From Selaginella tamariscina (lineage: Eukaryota > Streptophyta > Lycopodiopsida > Selaginellales > Selaginellaceae): DNA of 64,000 nucleotides. Where the stretch lies: positions 146,709 through 210,708 of the forward strand of contig PUQB01000442.1 in the NCBI GenBank assembly GCA_003024785.1, written 5' to 3'. A program made the position numbers and the translations under genes. Below are positions 1 to 11,970 of this stretch, one piece after another (the first letter of the stretch is position 1; each line of letters begins with the position of its first letter). The notes under the pieces were generated by a model. That model saw only the letters and a list, made by a program, of their open reading frames with translations, had not been told where the DNA came from and searched no databases.

Positions 1-309
1 AGAGTCATGGTAAGCATGGAGGAAACGTGGAATAAAGATCAAAGGCACTACCAACCATAAATGATCATCTGGATCAGTCCCACAAAATAAAGAAGGTCGT
101 CCTGAATACGATATTGCGAATGTAAATGCCTGAAAGGCAAGTCATCAACAAGTGATTCAGGATTCTCAAACCCATCACAAAGCCTTCAAATCCACGATTC
201 AACCTTTTGAACTTCCCGAACCTCATCCAAAGACGGCAAATCTGGAACAACTGGCTCCTTAGGGATAGAAGAAAATAAAGAAGGTGGAAGAGGAACTCAA
301 GAAAGAGCA

Positions 310-1330
310 TTAACATCAGCCATGGAACTCCATGGGCGATGAACAACCTCGAAGTCGTAAATTTGAAGCTTGTCCACCGAGCAGTACGACCATCAAATTC
401 TTCTGCTTCAACAACAAAGTGACCGTGCATGGTCGCCTTCCAAAAACGTCTAAGAACCATGCAAGTAGGCATGGAGCTTCTTAAAACCCCAAACTGCTTC
501 TAGACGCTCCTTTTTTGTAGTGGAGTAGTTCACCTTTGTTGGTTGCAATGTACGGCTGATGTACGCAATGGGATGTCATTGGCCAGGGACACTCGTACTC
601 TCCTACTCCAAAACTGGAGGAGTTGTTAACAACTCTTTGAGATCTGTAAATGCCTGCTTGCAATCCTTAAACCAAACAAAAGAAGTCATTAAAGACTTCA
701 GCAATGCCTGCAATGGTGCAGTACGATCTGAAAGATGATCCACAAAAACGATCTAAATATTGTACCTTGCCAAGAAAGCGTTGCACATCATTCACACACT
801 TCGGTGTAGGAAACTTCAAAACTGTAACTAGTTTGTCATGATCGACTTGCAAACCTTCACGTGAAATGCGATAACCTAAATAAGTGGTGTCCTTAAATTG
901 CTTCAACTTTAAATCAGCTCTCCGCAGCCGATCCAAAACTTTACGTACATCACCGACATGTTCCTCCCACATTCCATCTTAATGGATTAAAACATTATTG
1001 ATGAAGTTAGCAGTCACCTTAGGCATATCGCAGAGAACCTCGTCCATCATATGTTGGAAGCCACTAAGGTATTGCTCAAACTAAAAGCCATCACCAAGAA
1101 CTCATACAGGCCAAATGGTGTTCGAAAAGCAGTCTTGGAATGTCCTTGTTAGCCATTAGAACTTGTCAATATCTAAAGGCGAGATCTAACTTGGTAAACC
1201 AACGATTCCACCCCAGTTGATCTAAAAGATCTGTAGTATGAGGAAGTGGGTACACATCTGAAATAGTTACATTATTTAATGGGCGATAGTCGATGCAGAA
1301 TCAAATGCTCCATCCAGCTTTGTCATAAGA
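310..1330 (-). pseudogene. reverse transcriptase and RNase H remnant of element A
   Basis: Frame-shifted segments spell out reverse transcriptase: CIDYRPLNNVTISDVYPLP near 1310-1250, then FTKLDLA near 1200, then NFINNVLIH near 1000 where the catalytic Y(L/V)DD pair has become N-N, then the connection segment DTTYLGYRISREGLQVDHDK and FLGKVQYLDRFC (667-972). The RNase H end is visible at 310-420: after TARW a frame reads KLQIYDFEVVHRPWSS and MADVNALS, equivalent to the usual 'D.e..y.pG..n..ADaLSR'. Loss of the catalytic aspartates and more than five frame breaks show it is inactive. Confidence 0.8.
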
Positions 1331-1707
1331 TGAGGTTTGCACGCCCAAGGACTTCGAGATTTTCAAATAACACCTTTCTTCAAATCTCCTTAACATTTTC
1401 TCGTAAAATCTTGAGCTTCTTTGGTGACCGATGCCGAACAAGCACCTTAATCAGCCTAGCATTCCCAGTTGGAATAGGGTGGCGTGTCATAATCTTGGCC
1501 CGAGATGACAAGTCGAAGTTGAAAAGATTAGCATACTTCTTCTTGAGTTGACTAACGACTGCAACACGACGATAATTTGATGGATCCAGAGAGGGAAATG
1601 AGGAACATGAAAAGAAGATGATTGGAAATAAGGGTGAAACAAAAATGATGGAAGTAGATGGACGAAGTGGATATAAGTAAGAGAAATGAAAAAAAGATGA
1701 GGGAGAG

Positions 1708-2016
1708 TCAAATAGGGGGAAACTTTTTAAAGTTACACTTGACATGATTGCGAGTTAACCAATCCATATCAAGAATAAAGTAAAAAACTTGACTTGGCAC
1801 CACCCACAAAGATTGAAGCTTAAGCTCATGATTGTCCACACGAACAACAATGTCAACTTCATCATGTGAATAAGCATGAGTGTATCCATTGCTGTACAGA
1901 ATGAAGACTGGTTCTATCACACGACACAAATGAAGACTGCAACATGTAGCAACAGATTGAAAAATAAAGGACAAACTCGAACCTGTATTCACAAACACTA
2001 AAAGTAAAAAGAACAT
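1708..2016 (-). pseudogene. retropepsin-like protease remnant of element A
   Basis: The 102-codon frame begins with FVNTGSSLSFI, which aligns with the retropepsin active-site motif L(V/I)DTGS; the catalytic aspartate is replaced by asparagine, as a single G-to-A change would produce. It ends with FILDMDWLTRNHVKCNF, matching the family's C-terminal 'vILGMDWL' motif. It sits between gag and reverse transcriptase as expected. The changed active site and surrounding stops indicate a dead copy. Confidence 0.7.
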
Positions 2017-2380
2017 GGAATGTGATTAAATTGAGCTTGAAAAGTGAAGACCGGATGAACTGGTGCTAAGTGAACCCCTTGATGATACTCCTGAAAAAAA
2101 AATGGAAGGATCATTAATTTATTCGCATGGGGACCCTTCTCTACTTGTGCAATTTGTTATTTCCCGGAAGATCCACCGCATCAAGACCTTTTATTGCAGC
2201 AGCACCAATTAGACGTTGTTGACGCCAAGGCCTCCACTCCAGAAATGGGGATGCCAATCGGGAAACTGTTAACAACGCCAATATGTGTGTCCAACCTCAT
2301 CACATGCCCAACAACGAACTGCACATCCACGCCCTCATCCATAAGCCCAACCTTATGCTGGTACATGAGTAGCAACAGCA

Positions 2381-2992
2381 TCAACCTCCATTGGAGCAAG
2401 ACCATCCCACATGAAATGGAACAAGAAAATGTGAAGTTGCAAGTGGGAGAGGTGATGACTCATATCGTTGTGCTAGCCTTAAAGCATCGTCAAGAGTCAC
2501 TGGAGTTAGTGCATGCACTTGATGAAGTGCTGGCCACAACATACCTAACTTGATGCGTTCCGACATGTCAGGCTCTGTACGTAGCAAAAGGCTCCAAAAG
2601 CAAATACCAAACTGCATCATCGATTTAGATGGCTCTTGACGAATACGATGTAACTACTGAAAAGCATCATCACAGTCGTCCGCATTTTCAAATGCACGTT
2701 TAAAAATCTCTGGAAAAATACTTCAATCCACACGAGTTGCAACATCCAGACCATTGTACCATTGCAATGCCGTCCCATGTAAACAAGTAGGAAACTCACG
2801 CAAACACTGAGCACCATCCCATGAATGATATGTGACAACCACGGTGAAGTGGTCAAACCAATGATACACATCATCCCTATGATTTCCATGAAAGAAATCC
2901 AGCCAAACGCGAGGATTTGCAACATGAACAGGAGGAGGAGTACCATGAGCTGTGAATGCCGCCATCAATTGAGAGTGATTGTTTAGTTGCAT
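2381..2992 (-). pseudogene. gag: gag remnant of element A
   Basis: Two overlapping minus-strand frames together read as a plant Ty3/gypsy gag (capsid) domain. Visible signatures are a VWLDFFHGNHRDDVYHWFDHF stretch, then LREFPTCLHGTALQWYNGLD, equivalent to the usual 'F.G.d...Wl..fe' and 'a...W..l' landmarks of retrotransposon capsids. The frame shifts around 2720. A further shifted frame to about 2180 contains cysteine/histidine-rich residues that may be remnants of a zinc knuckle. Gag would normally assemble the cytoplasmic virus-like particle; this copy cannot make a full protein. Confidence 0.75.
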
Positions 2993-3059
2993 TCACATGG
3001 CATCTAACAACTGCATGAGTAATTGTTCCACAGACGAAGAATTTGCCTGTTGTGCATCC

Positions 3060-3270
3060 ATGGAAGAAAGGACAAAATCTACAAGGAAAGAATAGATTTA
3101 AACAATGGAGAAGTTAGATCTTAAGAAGACAAAGAAGATCTATAAAAAAAAACAAATTCGAGTGCTTCTTAGGGACAATTAGAGGTGCCTCTCACTTCCA
3201 CCAATGTGAGAATTCAGAATATAGAGCGGAATATAAAAATGTGTACATCCATTAGTTTAAGAACTCTAAC
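3060..3270. repeat. Leader/LTR-like segment, copy 1
   Basis: Contains a GGGACAATT...GAGGTGCCTCTCACTTCCACC stretch (broken here by several bases) followed by ATGTGAGAAT that closely parallels 5225-5290. It lies directly upstream, in element orientation, of the gag of element A, so it may be untranslated leader or LTR sequence. No TG...CA termini were identified. Confidence 0.4.
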
Positions 3271-4149
3271 TTAGAGTGGTTTAGATTAAAACCCATTACG
3301 CTAATAATAGTATGTACACACGCAGCGTACACATGGATCTTACATCTAAAGTTATTTAAGATTTATAACGTAATAAATGATACTATTAGAAGTATTTATA
3401 TTATATAATTAAGTATATCCTCACTTTTGACATTATAAAATAAGACTTGAGCTTAAACAATAATGAATTATCCAATAAGTAAAGTTATAATCCATACAAT
3501 TAATCATGTATATTTATGAGTTTTCAATACACTTATAATTTTATTAGATATGTAATATAATAATTAAATGTAGCATATATATTTCTTATTAGATATGGGA
3601 TTATATGTATAATGTAGAATATATCTTACATTACATTTTTTGAACTTAATCATATGACATTGAATTTTCCCCTTTTTTATAATTTACTAGCCATTTGTTA
3701 ACACACACTTTACTTGAAGTGTCCTCTTTAATCATTATTTGAATTTCCTACTTTCCCAAGTATGTCAGTGATTCCAAACCATTCATTTAAATTTCTCTTT
3801 TCTATTATTGTGTGAACATTTATGTACATTCATTTCGAATTTCCTATCCAATGTGTCTATTTCTTTCACAAAAGTTTTATTTTTTACACTATTCTGGAAT
3901 TTATGTTTTATTCTTCTTCCACCAGCCTTCCATATGTTGCAAGAATAGCACTATGTTGAAGATTTGGTGCCCTTAATGTTATTTGCATGTGAGTAAAATA
4001 GTTGAGCTTTTAGGAGCTAATGTTTTGTAGCACTCTCTTCCTAAAATGACATTTCTCTCTAGGATGCTTCCTCTCTCTCAAATATCTAACCTAAACCTAC
4101 TAGAACCTTGCACTACTTATTGGCAAGATTTATCCTCCAACCATCATTT

Positions 4150-4540
4150 GTGCGAGTGCTTAGCTTATGGATTTATTCCACTAAACTATTTTAAAAGTAT
4201 TTATGGTGAATTTATTCTTTGTCTACTTGTTTTAAGTAATAAGATTTTTTTTGTTTGCTTTTTTAGTCGGTGAGATTTATTATTGTTTGCTTATTTTAGT
4301 AGAATTTATCCCTTCAACTAAGATTTTTGAAAATTCCGAATTTATTCCGCTGAAATGTTTTGAGAATTAGTGACGGTCATCACCATCATTATGAGATTGT
4401 TTAACCTGTGGGATTTATCCCATTAAAATGTTTTGAGACTATTTGTGATGGTCAATATTAATCCCACTAAATAAAATTAAGGTACTTATGTGAAGTTTAG
4501 TCTTCTAGTTGGCGATGTAAATCCCGCCAATTATAATTGA
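4150..4540. repeat. Diverged series of GGGATTTATCCC-like short palindromes
   Basis: At least seven related blocks occur here: GGATTTATTCCACTAAA (about 4168), GTGAATTTATTC, GTGAGATTTATTA, GTAGAATTTATCCC, CCGAATTTATTCCGC (about 4338), GTGGGATTTATCCCATTA (about 4410), and ATTAATCCCACTAA and GTAAATCCCGCCAATTA (about 4455-4530). Several are followed by the same tail, AAATGTTTTGAGA. Core and symmetry match the GGCGGGATTAATCCCGCC arrays at 11977 and 15549, so this looks like an older, decayed array of the same family. Confidence 0.55.
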
Positions 4541-5089
4541 GTCAATCCAATACCCTCTGTGAAATGGTTGTGAGATAGAGACTTATAAATAGCAGTAATC
4601 TTGCTAGGTAAATTGTCTCATCCCAATAGTAATGTTTGGTGAAGTCTTAGAGTTAGTAGGATAGATCTCATTGTTTTATAGTCTTTTGTTAGTCCATTTA
4701 ATTATACATGTGCTAATCTTTCCTTTAATTATATTTGTGCCAATCCAAGTGAGCATGTCCATTACTTATGTCATCATTACAGGATTAAGTTCGATAGACA
4801 TTTGCTTAACTGAGTCTTACACTTGACAGTATATAAATAAACATGGGAGATAAGTTAAACAATTTAATCTAATAAGGAAATAGCCAAAATCCATTCTTAT
4901 TTTTAACTTTAGAGACTAGTCATTGTGGCACCATTAAGAAGAGATTTAATATATTAGAAAGCAGACGATGGAAACATCTAGCCTTTCATAAATGTTGTGT
5001 AAAGGTATTTATTAAATAAGAAAAGGCAAGCTTTTCTGTTCAACCAATTGATGACAGCGTGGCATGAATGAAAAGGAAAACAAAAAAAG

Positions 5090-5330
5090 AAGAATAGATC
5101 TAATAGATTTGATAGTTAAAAACTAGATTTAGCAAAAAGCTAAAACAAATCTAGATCTACAAGAGAAGAAAACAATAAAACTCAAAATACAATCTCGAAC
5201 ACTAAGCAAAGTACTGCCAAAATAGCTTTGCTCTCCAGGGACAAATTGTAATGCCCCTCACCTCCACCAACATGAATGCTCGAGATATGAGAATAGGTAT
5301 TGAATTGGGGTTTAGAACCCTGCTTATATA
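5090..5330. repeat. Leader/LTR-like segment, copy 2
   Basis: Shares the blocks GGGACAAATTGTAATG, CCCCTCACCTCCACCAACATG and GAGATATGAGAATA-type sequence with 3160-3230. No retroelement coding sequence is attached on either side, so this could be a stray terminal fragment or solo LTR. Boundaries are approximate. Confidence 0.35.
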
Positions 5331-5499
5331 CAAGAATGGATGGACCAAATTTAGTCATAATCGATGGTTCATATGTTATACTACTATTAGTGTATTACTT
5401 AACAAGGTAATACCATGTATATATGCCATATATATACACATGTATTTAAAGATTTCACATAACTAAATAACTAGTTAACTAAATATATTATGGATTTTA

Positions 5500-6788
5500 A
5501 AATTTGAAAGAAAAAAGATGCAACTTCTACCTAGACTTTGTGTGTAGGGAACTTGAGAAGGTTAGGAGTTAAGGAGGCCCTCCCAAAGGGCCAACTACCA
5601 CGGGTGAACTGCCCTAGATTTACTTACTAATCCATGCCCTTAACTATATGTTAATACAATTCTATTGTGTAGAGAAGAGCCACATCCACTAACCACCTTC
5701 ACCTTATATAGTGATGCAAGCTACAAGCGAGCCTTATATGATGTCCACTTGGTGCCACTAGATTAGGTCTGCCACCGTGATGGCCCTGTGCAAAGTCAAT
5801 TGTCACAGCGCCTCTTCCCCATCCTTTGTCCTACTATCAGCGTGCCTAACACTCGTCCTTTTTGTCATTGCTGCCTATCAGTTGTCTTGGCTATCGTGAA
5901 GGGAAGTTAACTTGTCAAGGTCAGGCATGTGGCATTGGCCTCTACAATGTGTCCCATTGGTTAGCAGTGTGGTTGCACCACCACTAACGACAAGATTGGA
6001 GGCGATAAACAATCCAACCTTGCATTGGAAAATGTAAACCCCTAGTTTTTATTCTTTTTAAGGTAGAAAACATACATAAAAAACAAGCCCTTATTTTTTT
6101 TAAAAGCAATTGACATACTAGGGGTAGAACAAGGGTTTTTTTTTCTTGCCTTATAGCTACTATAGTGTAGTTAATATACTTGTAATAATGTTTTGTTTTT
6201 ACCTTTGTTTATTTAATAGTATATTCATTTGTTCTTATATAGTTTATTTATTTTATCTTATGTTTGTTATTACTTTTAACCATGGTTATTTTACTTAATA
6301 AGAACTCTAAGCATTCATTAATTAAACTAAAATCAACAAACATTTGCCACTTTCTCTTTCTTCCAAGTTGTTAGGGACTCCCACATCTCTCTTTCTTCAA
6401 TTAATCCTTACAAATATTATATAATGTATGTAGTAAAATATGTATGTATATATATATATATATAATATATATATAATATATATATATATTGTATAATAAT
6501 ATTTAGTGTATGTATCTAAGGACAATAACTATATAATATATGTATAGACTAAGAGTTTCATAAATATTTACTTATATTAAATATTTATTATATTTAAATT
6601 CATGAAACTACAAACATTTACACACACACACACACATAATACTTGTGCACTAGTCCACATAGTCTACCAAAACTGTGCATTTGTGTGTGTGTGATTGAAT
6701 ATACATATCCACACATATGTTAAAGGACTATGTGTATATGTGTGCATACCAAACCTCATAATTTACTCTATTGGCTTGACAATATACA

Positions 6789-6819
<31 letters not shown>

Positions 6820-7480
6820 TAGAGAGAAAGATGCATTCACAAGTGCTTTTATACATATAAATATGCTTATGTCCCCGCCAGGACCTGCAAATAGCAAAAA
6901 AGCTTAATCCAAATCCCCAAAAACTTAGATTAAAATATTGAACTCCACTAAACCACATTATAAAGCTCAGAGAATAATCATACACAAACAAGAAAACAAC
7001 ATGACCACCTTGTATACACATCCAACACACACATGTGAAATTACACAAGAGAAAATTGATGGTAAGAATCTTCAATAAATTATTGAGAGCTTCAATATAT
7101 ATAAATATGTATGTGTTCTTCACTACACAAAGCCACATATCTAAAAGGGAAGAGTAATCATATCCAAGAGGGAGCCATATCCTTGCCATATCCAAGGGGG
7201 AGGGAAAGAGCTGCCATATCCTTGCTATATCCAATTGAGAAGAGCCTACATTTATAACATTCATTTTGAATTCTTGTCCTCGATCATTGTCCATTAACGT
7301 GAGTCAAACAAGAATTATCCACTTCCCTCTCAGCTATTAGTGTATCGGATGGAGGTTCAGGCCCGTTGGAGTGCAAACAAATGCCTGGCCAGTGGCTAGC
7401 ACGAACCTTAGCCAAAACCTATCTAGTGAGATGGATGATATGTATATTTAGCACAATTCAAGTCATTTAATTTTATTTTT
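5500..7480. other. AT-rich gene-free DNA with microsatellites
   Basis: No convincing gene on either strand. Simple repeats include an (AT)n run near 6447-6490, (CA)n near 6620-6636, a (TC)n followed by (TA)n tract near 6788-6822. A minus-strand frame at 6728-7294 is composed of such low-complexity DNA and shows no domain. The section 5530-5980 is less AT-rich and has no coding signal that I can recognise. Confidence 0.6.
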
Positions 7481-7482
7481 AA

Positions 7483-7827
7483 GGAAAATTATATATACAC
7501 CAAAAATTATAAATTTACATATATACTCATGTGAAAGTCTTAAATTTTATTTATATGCTTAAAACATTTCAATCCTTGTATTTAACTTTTAAATAATAAT
7601 GTTTAATAAAAATTATGTATTTAACTTATAACATATTCAGAATGAAATAAAATGAAGTTTATTAATTATTAAATATTAAAATGTTATAATAACAAATGTT
7701 AAAAAATAACTATTTTTTAATATAATTATATAATTTATATTATATCAATTATATGTTTAATTGATTGCATTTTGAAACTAAATATAATAAATATAAATTA
7801 ATCATAAAGTTTTCTTGAATTTAACTC

Positions 7828-7858
<31 letters not shown>

Positions 7859-8222
7859 ATGCATGCATGTATATAAATAAAATATATTTTTAAACTTATA
7901 TTAGTATAATTTTTTAAATTATATATATTTATAATTATATTTGTAGGTAACTACATTAAATACGTACGTTACCTTACATATTTAATTTATGATTTTTTCC
8001 CTAAAAAATGTGTTATTCTTATTATGACATTTTTAACATTTTAAGCAAATAATAAAATTTCATTTTATTTCATTTAAATACGCTATAAATTAAATTAATA
8101 ATATTATTTAAATAAAATACAAGGATTGAATTAAAACCTTCACAAGGGTATATATGTAATTTAAAATTCTAAAAGTATATATGTAAATACCATTAATTTT
8201 AGGTGTATATATATAATTTTCC
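7483..8222. mobile_element. Inverted-repeat (MITE-like) element, ~0.74 kb
   Basis: The left end GGAAAATTATATATACACC (7483) is matched in inverted orientation by GGTGTATATATATAATTTTCC at about 8202-8222. The similarity continues inward for roughly 200 bp on each side, including the shared block CAATCCTTGTATTT and AATGAAATAAAATGAA. The centre (about 7700-7990) is AT-rich with a (TA)n(TG)n tract at 7833-7860 and codes for nothing. I found no clear target-site duplication. It fits a non-autonomous foldback or MITE-like element; the superfamily is unknown. Confidence 0.6.
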
Positions 8223-9004
8223 ATATTGTTATTTTCAACTCACCTAACTTAGTTGAAATCTTTAACCTTGTGATTGTGGGTTCAATTTCATAATTTGTGA
8301 TATATTTTTTTTGCATAAGTTTAAGTATTAGTGTAATGGACTTTCTTGTCTCTTATATATATATGTTTTATGATGCATCTCTTCTCTCTTGTTTATCAAT
8401 CGCTCATGCACTTTCTTATAGTGGACTTATACATTATATAAAATGCATTTCTCCTCTTTTTTTTTTTCCTCTCACACACCCATAGGTTAAATATTATGTC
8501 ATCAAAAATTGAAATATATTTTATTAAACATTATGTAATATGAAAATGAAATATATCTATTTTGATGAACTAAAATATTTTTTCCTTTTTACCACCATAA
8601 AAGAAGTGTTACTTATTTATAAAGTATAAAACGCCCTAGTTTAGTGTTAAATATGACTTATGTCGAATTACATAAACTATAATGAAATATAAATATAATC
8701 AAAATGAAAAAATAAATAAAATGTCTTCTTATTATATTTTAATGATATAAGAGAATTTAATATTTGTCATAAACCTTAAAACCAACCCTTGTTCTTAGAC
8801 CCTTTAATATTTTGGTCAAAAAATTTATACCTTGGTTTTTACAAAATAAACATAAAGGTATTACTCTATTTACTAAAGATGTTACCATTGAAATTTGATC
8901 GGCTAAAACAGAGTCTAGACTTTTGCTAGCTTTTATATACATATTCATTTTAAGACTATAAGCACTTCCAACTACTATTTAATCTAAAAACCCTAAACCT
9001 TAAC

Positions 9005-10530
9005 TTATTGAATAACATGTTTGTCAAATTTAATTAGAGTGAATAGACACCTTCAACAAAGCTATTTTGATTTGGTGGAGGTCGATTAGTATGAAGAGAG
9101 AATTGAGGCAAATTGTGAAATTGGTTTAATATATTGTAGCACAATGTTTTGCACTTTTTAGATGCCCTGAACAGATGATGCCACTCAAGATCTTATATCG
9201 TGTCACAAGATGTTTCTTGTCAGGACATATATTTGTATTACTAGCTAACACACAAATTGAACTATCAATTGCTGTATATAATTTAGATTTTCCGAATATG
9301 TTCATTCCACAATCTTTTAAATGCAAATAAAATTAATTTTTGGTGTACTTTTGTAAGATTGTTGTCTTTAAGTAATTATACATTTCATCATATGTATAGT
9401 GTTTCACTTGTGTGTTAAATAATTAAATTATTTCATTTTCTTCATGTTGAATTATTCTTTGAATTAACATACAAAATCATATTTCATAATGAAAGTCACA
9501 TTTTAAAGTCTGAAACCATGAATACAACTTGTAAATCATGTTAATATTATAACAAAATACATCCTTTTGTATTAGATACATTGAATTAATATAAATTGAT
9601 ATGTTATATTCATTAGATCTTTTAATAATTTATTAATTCATCCTAATATTATTTTAATATTCCTTAATTATAATATTACATTTAAAAATAAATGGCAAAA
9701 CTTATTTTTGCCACTTTTAATATATGGATTTTAAGCAAATTATGATAAGCCATATGTTAATAAAGTGGCAATATAGGTTTTGTCATTCATTTCTAAATGT
9801 AATATTAATTAAATAATATTAGAATAATATTAAAATGAATTAGTTAATTATTGAAAGGTGTAATTAATATAACATATCAATTTGTACGTATCTAGTATAC
9901 AAGTTATATCTCATTATACTATTAGCATGACTTACAAGTTACAATATTAACATGATTTACAACATTTTCAAGCTCTAAGAGGCAACTTTCATCATGGGGT
10001 TATTTTGTATGTCACTTGAAATAATGATTCCACATGATAAAAATGAAATAATTAGATTGTTCAGCACACAAGTGAAACACTATATATATAATGAATGTAT
10101 AATTATTTAGCAAGACTAGTCTTGCTAAAGTACAACAGAAATTTACTTTATTTGTACTGAAAAGATTATGGCATGTATAGATATAAAATTCAAATAATAT
10201 TTAATAATTCAATTTGTGTCTCAATTAGTAATAGAAGTGGATGTCCTAATAAGAAACATCTCGTGACATGACATGTGATTTGTTTTCTTTCAGTAAGTTA
10301 GATGCAATACATAGCATACGTACAAGTACATAATTATACATTCAACACATATTATGGCATGTTTAAAAGATTGAAGATCCTGCGTAATGTCATCCTTTTG
10401 GGACATCTTAAAAATGTAGAACATTATGTTGTAGTCGACTAAACCAATTTCATACTAGCAAACCTCCACCAAATTAAATAGCAAAGTCATATGTTCACTC
10501 TACTTCAATTTGATAAACATGTTCTTAAAT
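9005..10530. repeat. Very long inverted repeat with almost no loop, ~1.5 kb
   Basis: The left arm (about 9005-9735) is matched by the reverse complement of the right arm (about 9745-10530) over its whole length, with indels. Shared landmarks, left against inverted right: AACATGTTTGTCAAATT / AACATGTTTATCAAATT at the outer ends; TTTGGTGGAGG; AAGATGTTTCTTGTCAGGAC / GAGATGTTTCTTATTAGGAC; TATAGTGTTTCACTTGTGTG in both; ATTGATATGTTATATT in both; and the central ATAAGCCATATGTTAATAAAGTGGCAAT. The centre is near 9740. Identity by eye is about three quarters to four fifths. A transcript across it would fold into a long hairpin. No open reading frame of note. Confidence 0.8.
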
Positions 10531-10589
10531 AGGGTAATGAAATGTAAGCAAATATGAATGCACATAATTAAATCATTGAAGTATAATAA

Positions 10590-11520
10590 CAAAATGCATC
10601 TTGTTGTTATTGTGAAAATAAACTTATTACATAATTAATAATGCCAATTAAGGAAATCACCCCACTCCTAATTAAAGAATTACTAAACAAGAATCATCTT
10701 GTTATTCAACAAGACAATGCAAACGAAAGATATACAAATTACATACATCTAAAATACAAATTAGATACATATATGAATGTTATAACTAAAATGGGAATGA
10801 TACATAAAAATGGGAATATAAATAAAAAATTTAATTAATACTTACATATTAATTATTAATATTTTAAACATACATTTTAAAAAATATTCTTTCTTTAAAC
10901 CTATATTATTCTAAAACTTATTTCTTTATATTAAAAAATGTTAATTAAATAATAAAAATTATTAATTAAGAAAATGGGACTATATACATTTCATTTTAGT
11001 TATAGAAACATCTAAAATCTCGATAAGAAGCATCTTGTTCAAAATAATTAATGATTTTTATGTTTCATTTCTAATATTCTAATATGTAAACGACAATCAC
11101 ATTGTACTTGGGATAAATGGTTCTTGTTTTAAACTTCATTTCTTAAACCATGTTTTATTTTTTGAATCAAATCATCTCGTTCGTTCTAAAGGAGTACAGA
11201 ATACCATGTCACTTGTTCTAAATGATATATTGATTTTAATATTCAAATATTAATAACATTGGTCCAGCAACAAAACTTGGGACGAGAAACATCTCGTTAC
11301 CAATATCCTGTAAGTTTTCTCGAACAAGAAGCCTCTCATTCTTTAATACATTCTTTAAGACATTCTTTTCCAACCAAAAAGAAGATTTTTTCATGTTAAT
11401 GATAAATGTTTTTTTTAAAAATGAGATTGAAAAATAAGCACCACAGGATCAACAAATCTTGCATGTGTGAAAGAATATTTGGTATCACTCACCAAGGATC
11501 TACAAAACGAGATGTTTTTA
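10590..11520. repeat. Cluster of short dyads of the type ACGAGAAACATCTCGT
   Basis: Related short sequences recur: AAGAATCATCTTGTTATTC (about 10690), GATAAGAAGCATCTTGTTC (about 11022), AAATCATCTCGTTCG (about 11166), the near-perfect dyad ACGAGAAACATCTCGT (about 11282), GAACAAGAAGCCTCTCATTC (about 11321) and AAACGAGATGTTTTTA (about 11505). The same core also lies in both arms of the neighbouring large inverted repeat (about 9206 and 10250). No gene is present in this interval; a 65-codon frame at 10641-10838 has no recognisable feature. Confidence 0.45.
10890..11005 (+). repeat. Dispersed repeat, copy 1 (also at 19865-20000)
   Basis: The order of blocks ATTCTAAA..., TTAATATTA-like, AAAATGTTAATTAAATA, AAATTGCTAATTA-like, AAATGGGACTATA and CATTTTAGTTA is the same here and at 19865-20000, at roughly three-quarters identity. 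The second copy lies just downstream of the DUF7869-type gene, so this may be a 3' end shared by two related elements. Confidence 0.5.
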
Positions 11521-11965
11521 CTATGATTCTAATAGAAATCAAGCTATATCACTAAGATATTGAAACAATATTTACCTTCTAAGTTAGTGTGGAGTTGGTA
11601 TAGTTGTGGAAGGTAACAAAAATTTTGTAAAAGCAATCAAAGATGAAACTAAACTCCAATGGCGAAATTATTTAAACCACTAATGACAAAAAGTTCAATT
11701 AGATACCCAATGGCAAAATTAAAAACCCAAATGGTGGACAATCCAATTTACAAAGATTTAAATAAACCCTAATCAATAAATCAATGGAAGAAAATTGATC
11801 AATGGAAAACCAATTAGTTAATCAAACATATATGGAAAAACCCAATGCAACCCAATGCTACAAGAAAGCCTTAATCTTTGGAAACCATGATGGTGGGGTT
11901 ATAGGTTGCACATGCGTCTATACACACATGCTACCTGAAATTTGTAACTAGGGTTTGTGGACTTG
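11025..11965. other. AT-rich gene-free DNA
   Basis: Apart from the dyad motifs listed separately, I see no coding region, tRNA or terminal repeat. Around 11640-11870 short phrases such as AATGGCAAAATTA and CAATGG recur irregularly, without a clear period. Confidence 0.5.
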
Positions 11966-11970
11966 CCACC

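Larger units (their letters stand above)
1..3080 (-). mobile_element. Ty3/gypsy retrotransposon A, truncated and decayed
   Basis: Reading the minus strand from right to left gives the Ty3/gypsy order gag (2992-2381), retropepsin (2016-1708), reverse transcriptase (about 1330-667) and RNase H ending near 310, followed by an integrase-linker-like stretch that runs off the window edge. The frames are broken many times by stops and indels, so no intact polyprotein remains. The integrase, 3' LTR and any chromodomain would lie left of position 1. The part upstream of gag (3060-3270) resembles a second stretch at 5090-5330, which may be leader or LTR sequence of the same family. Family assignment to Ty3/gypsy rests on the domain order and motifs; the clade is not determined. 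Confidence 0.85.

Noticed and set aside
6728-7294. 188-codon minus-strand frame
   Set aside because: Its sequence is drawn from microsatellites and AT-rich DNA, with no domain or splice context.
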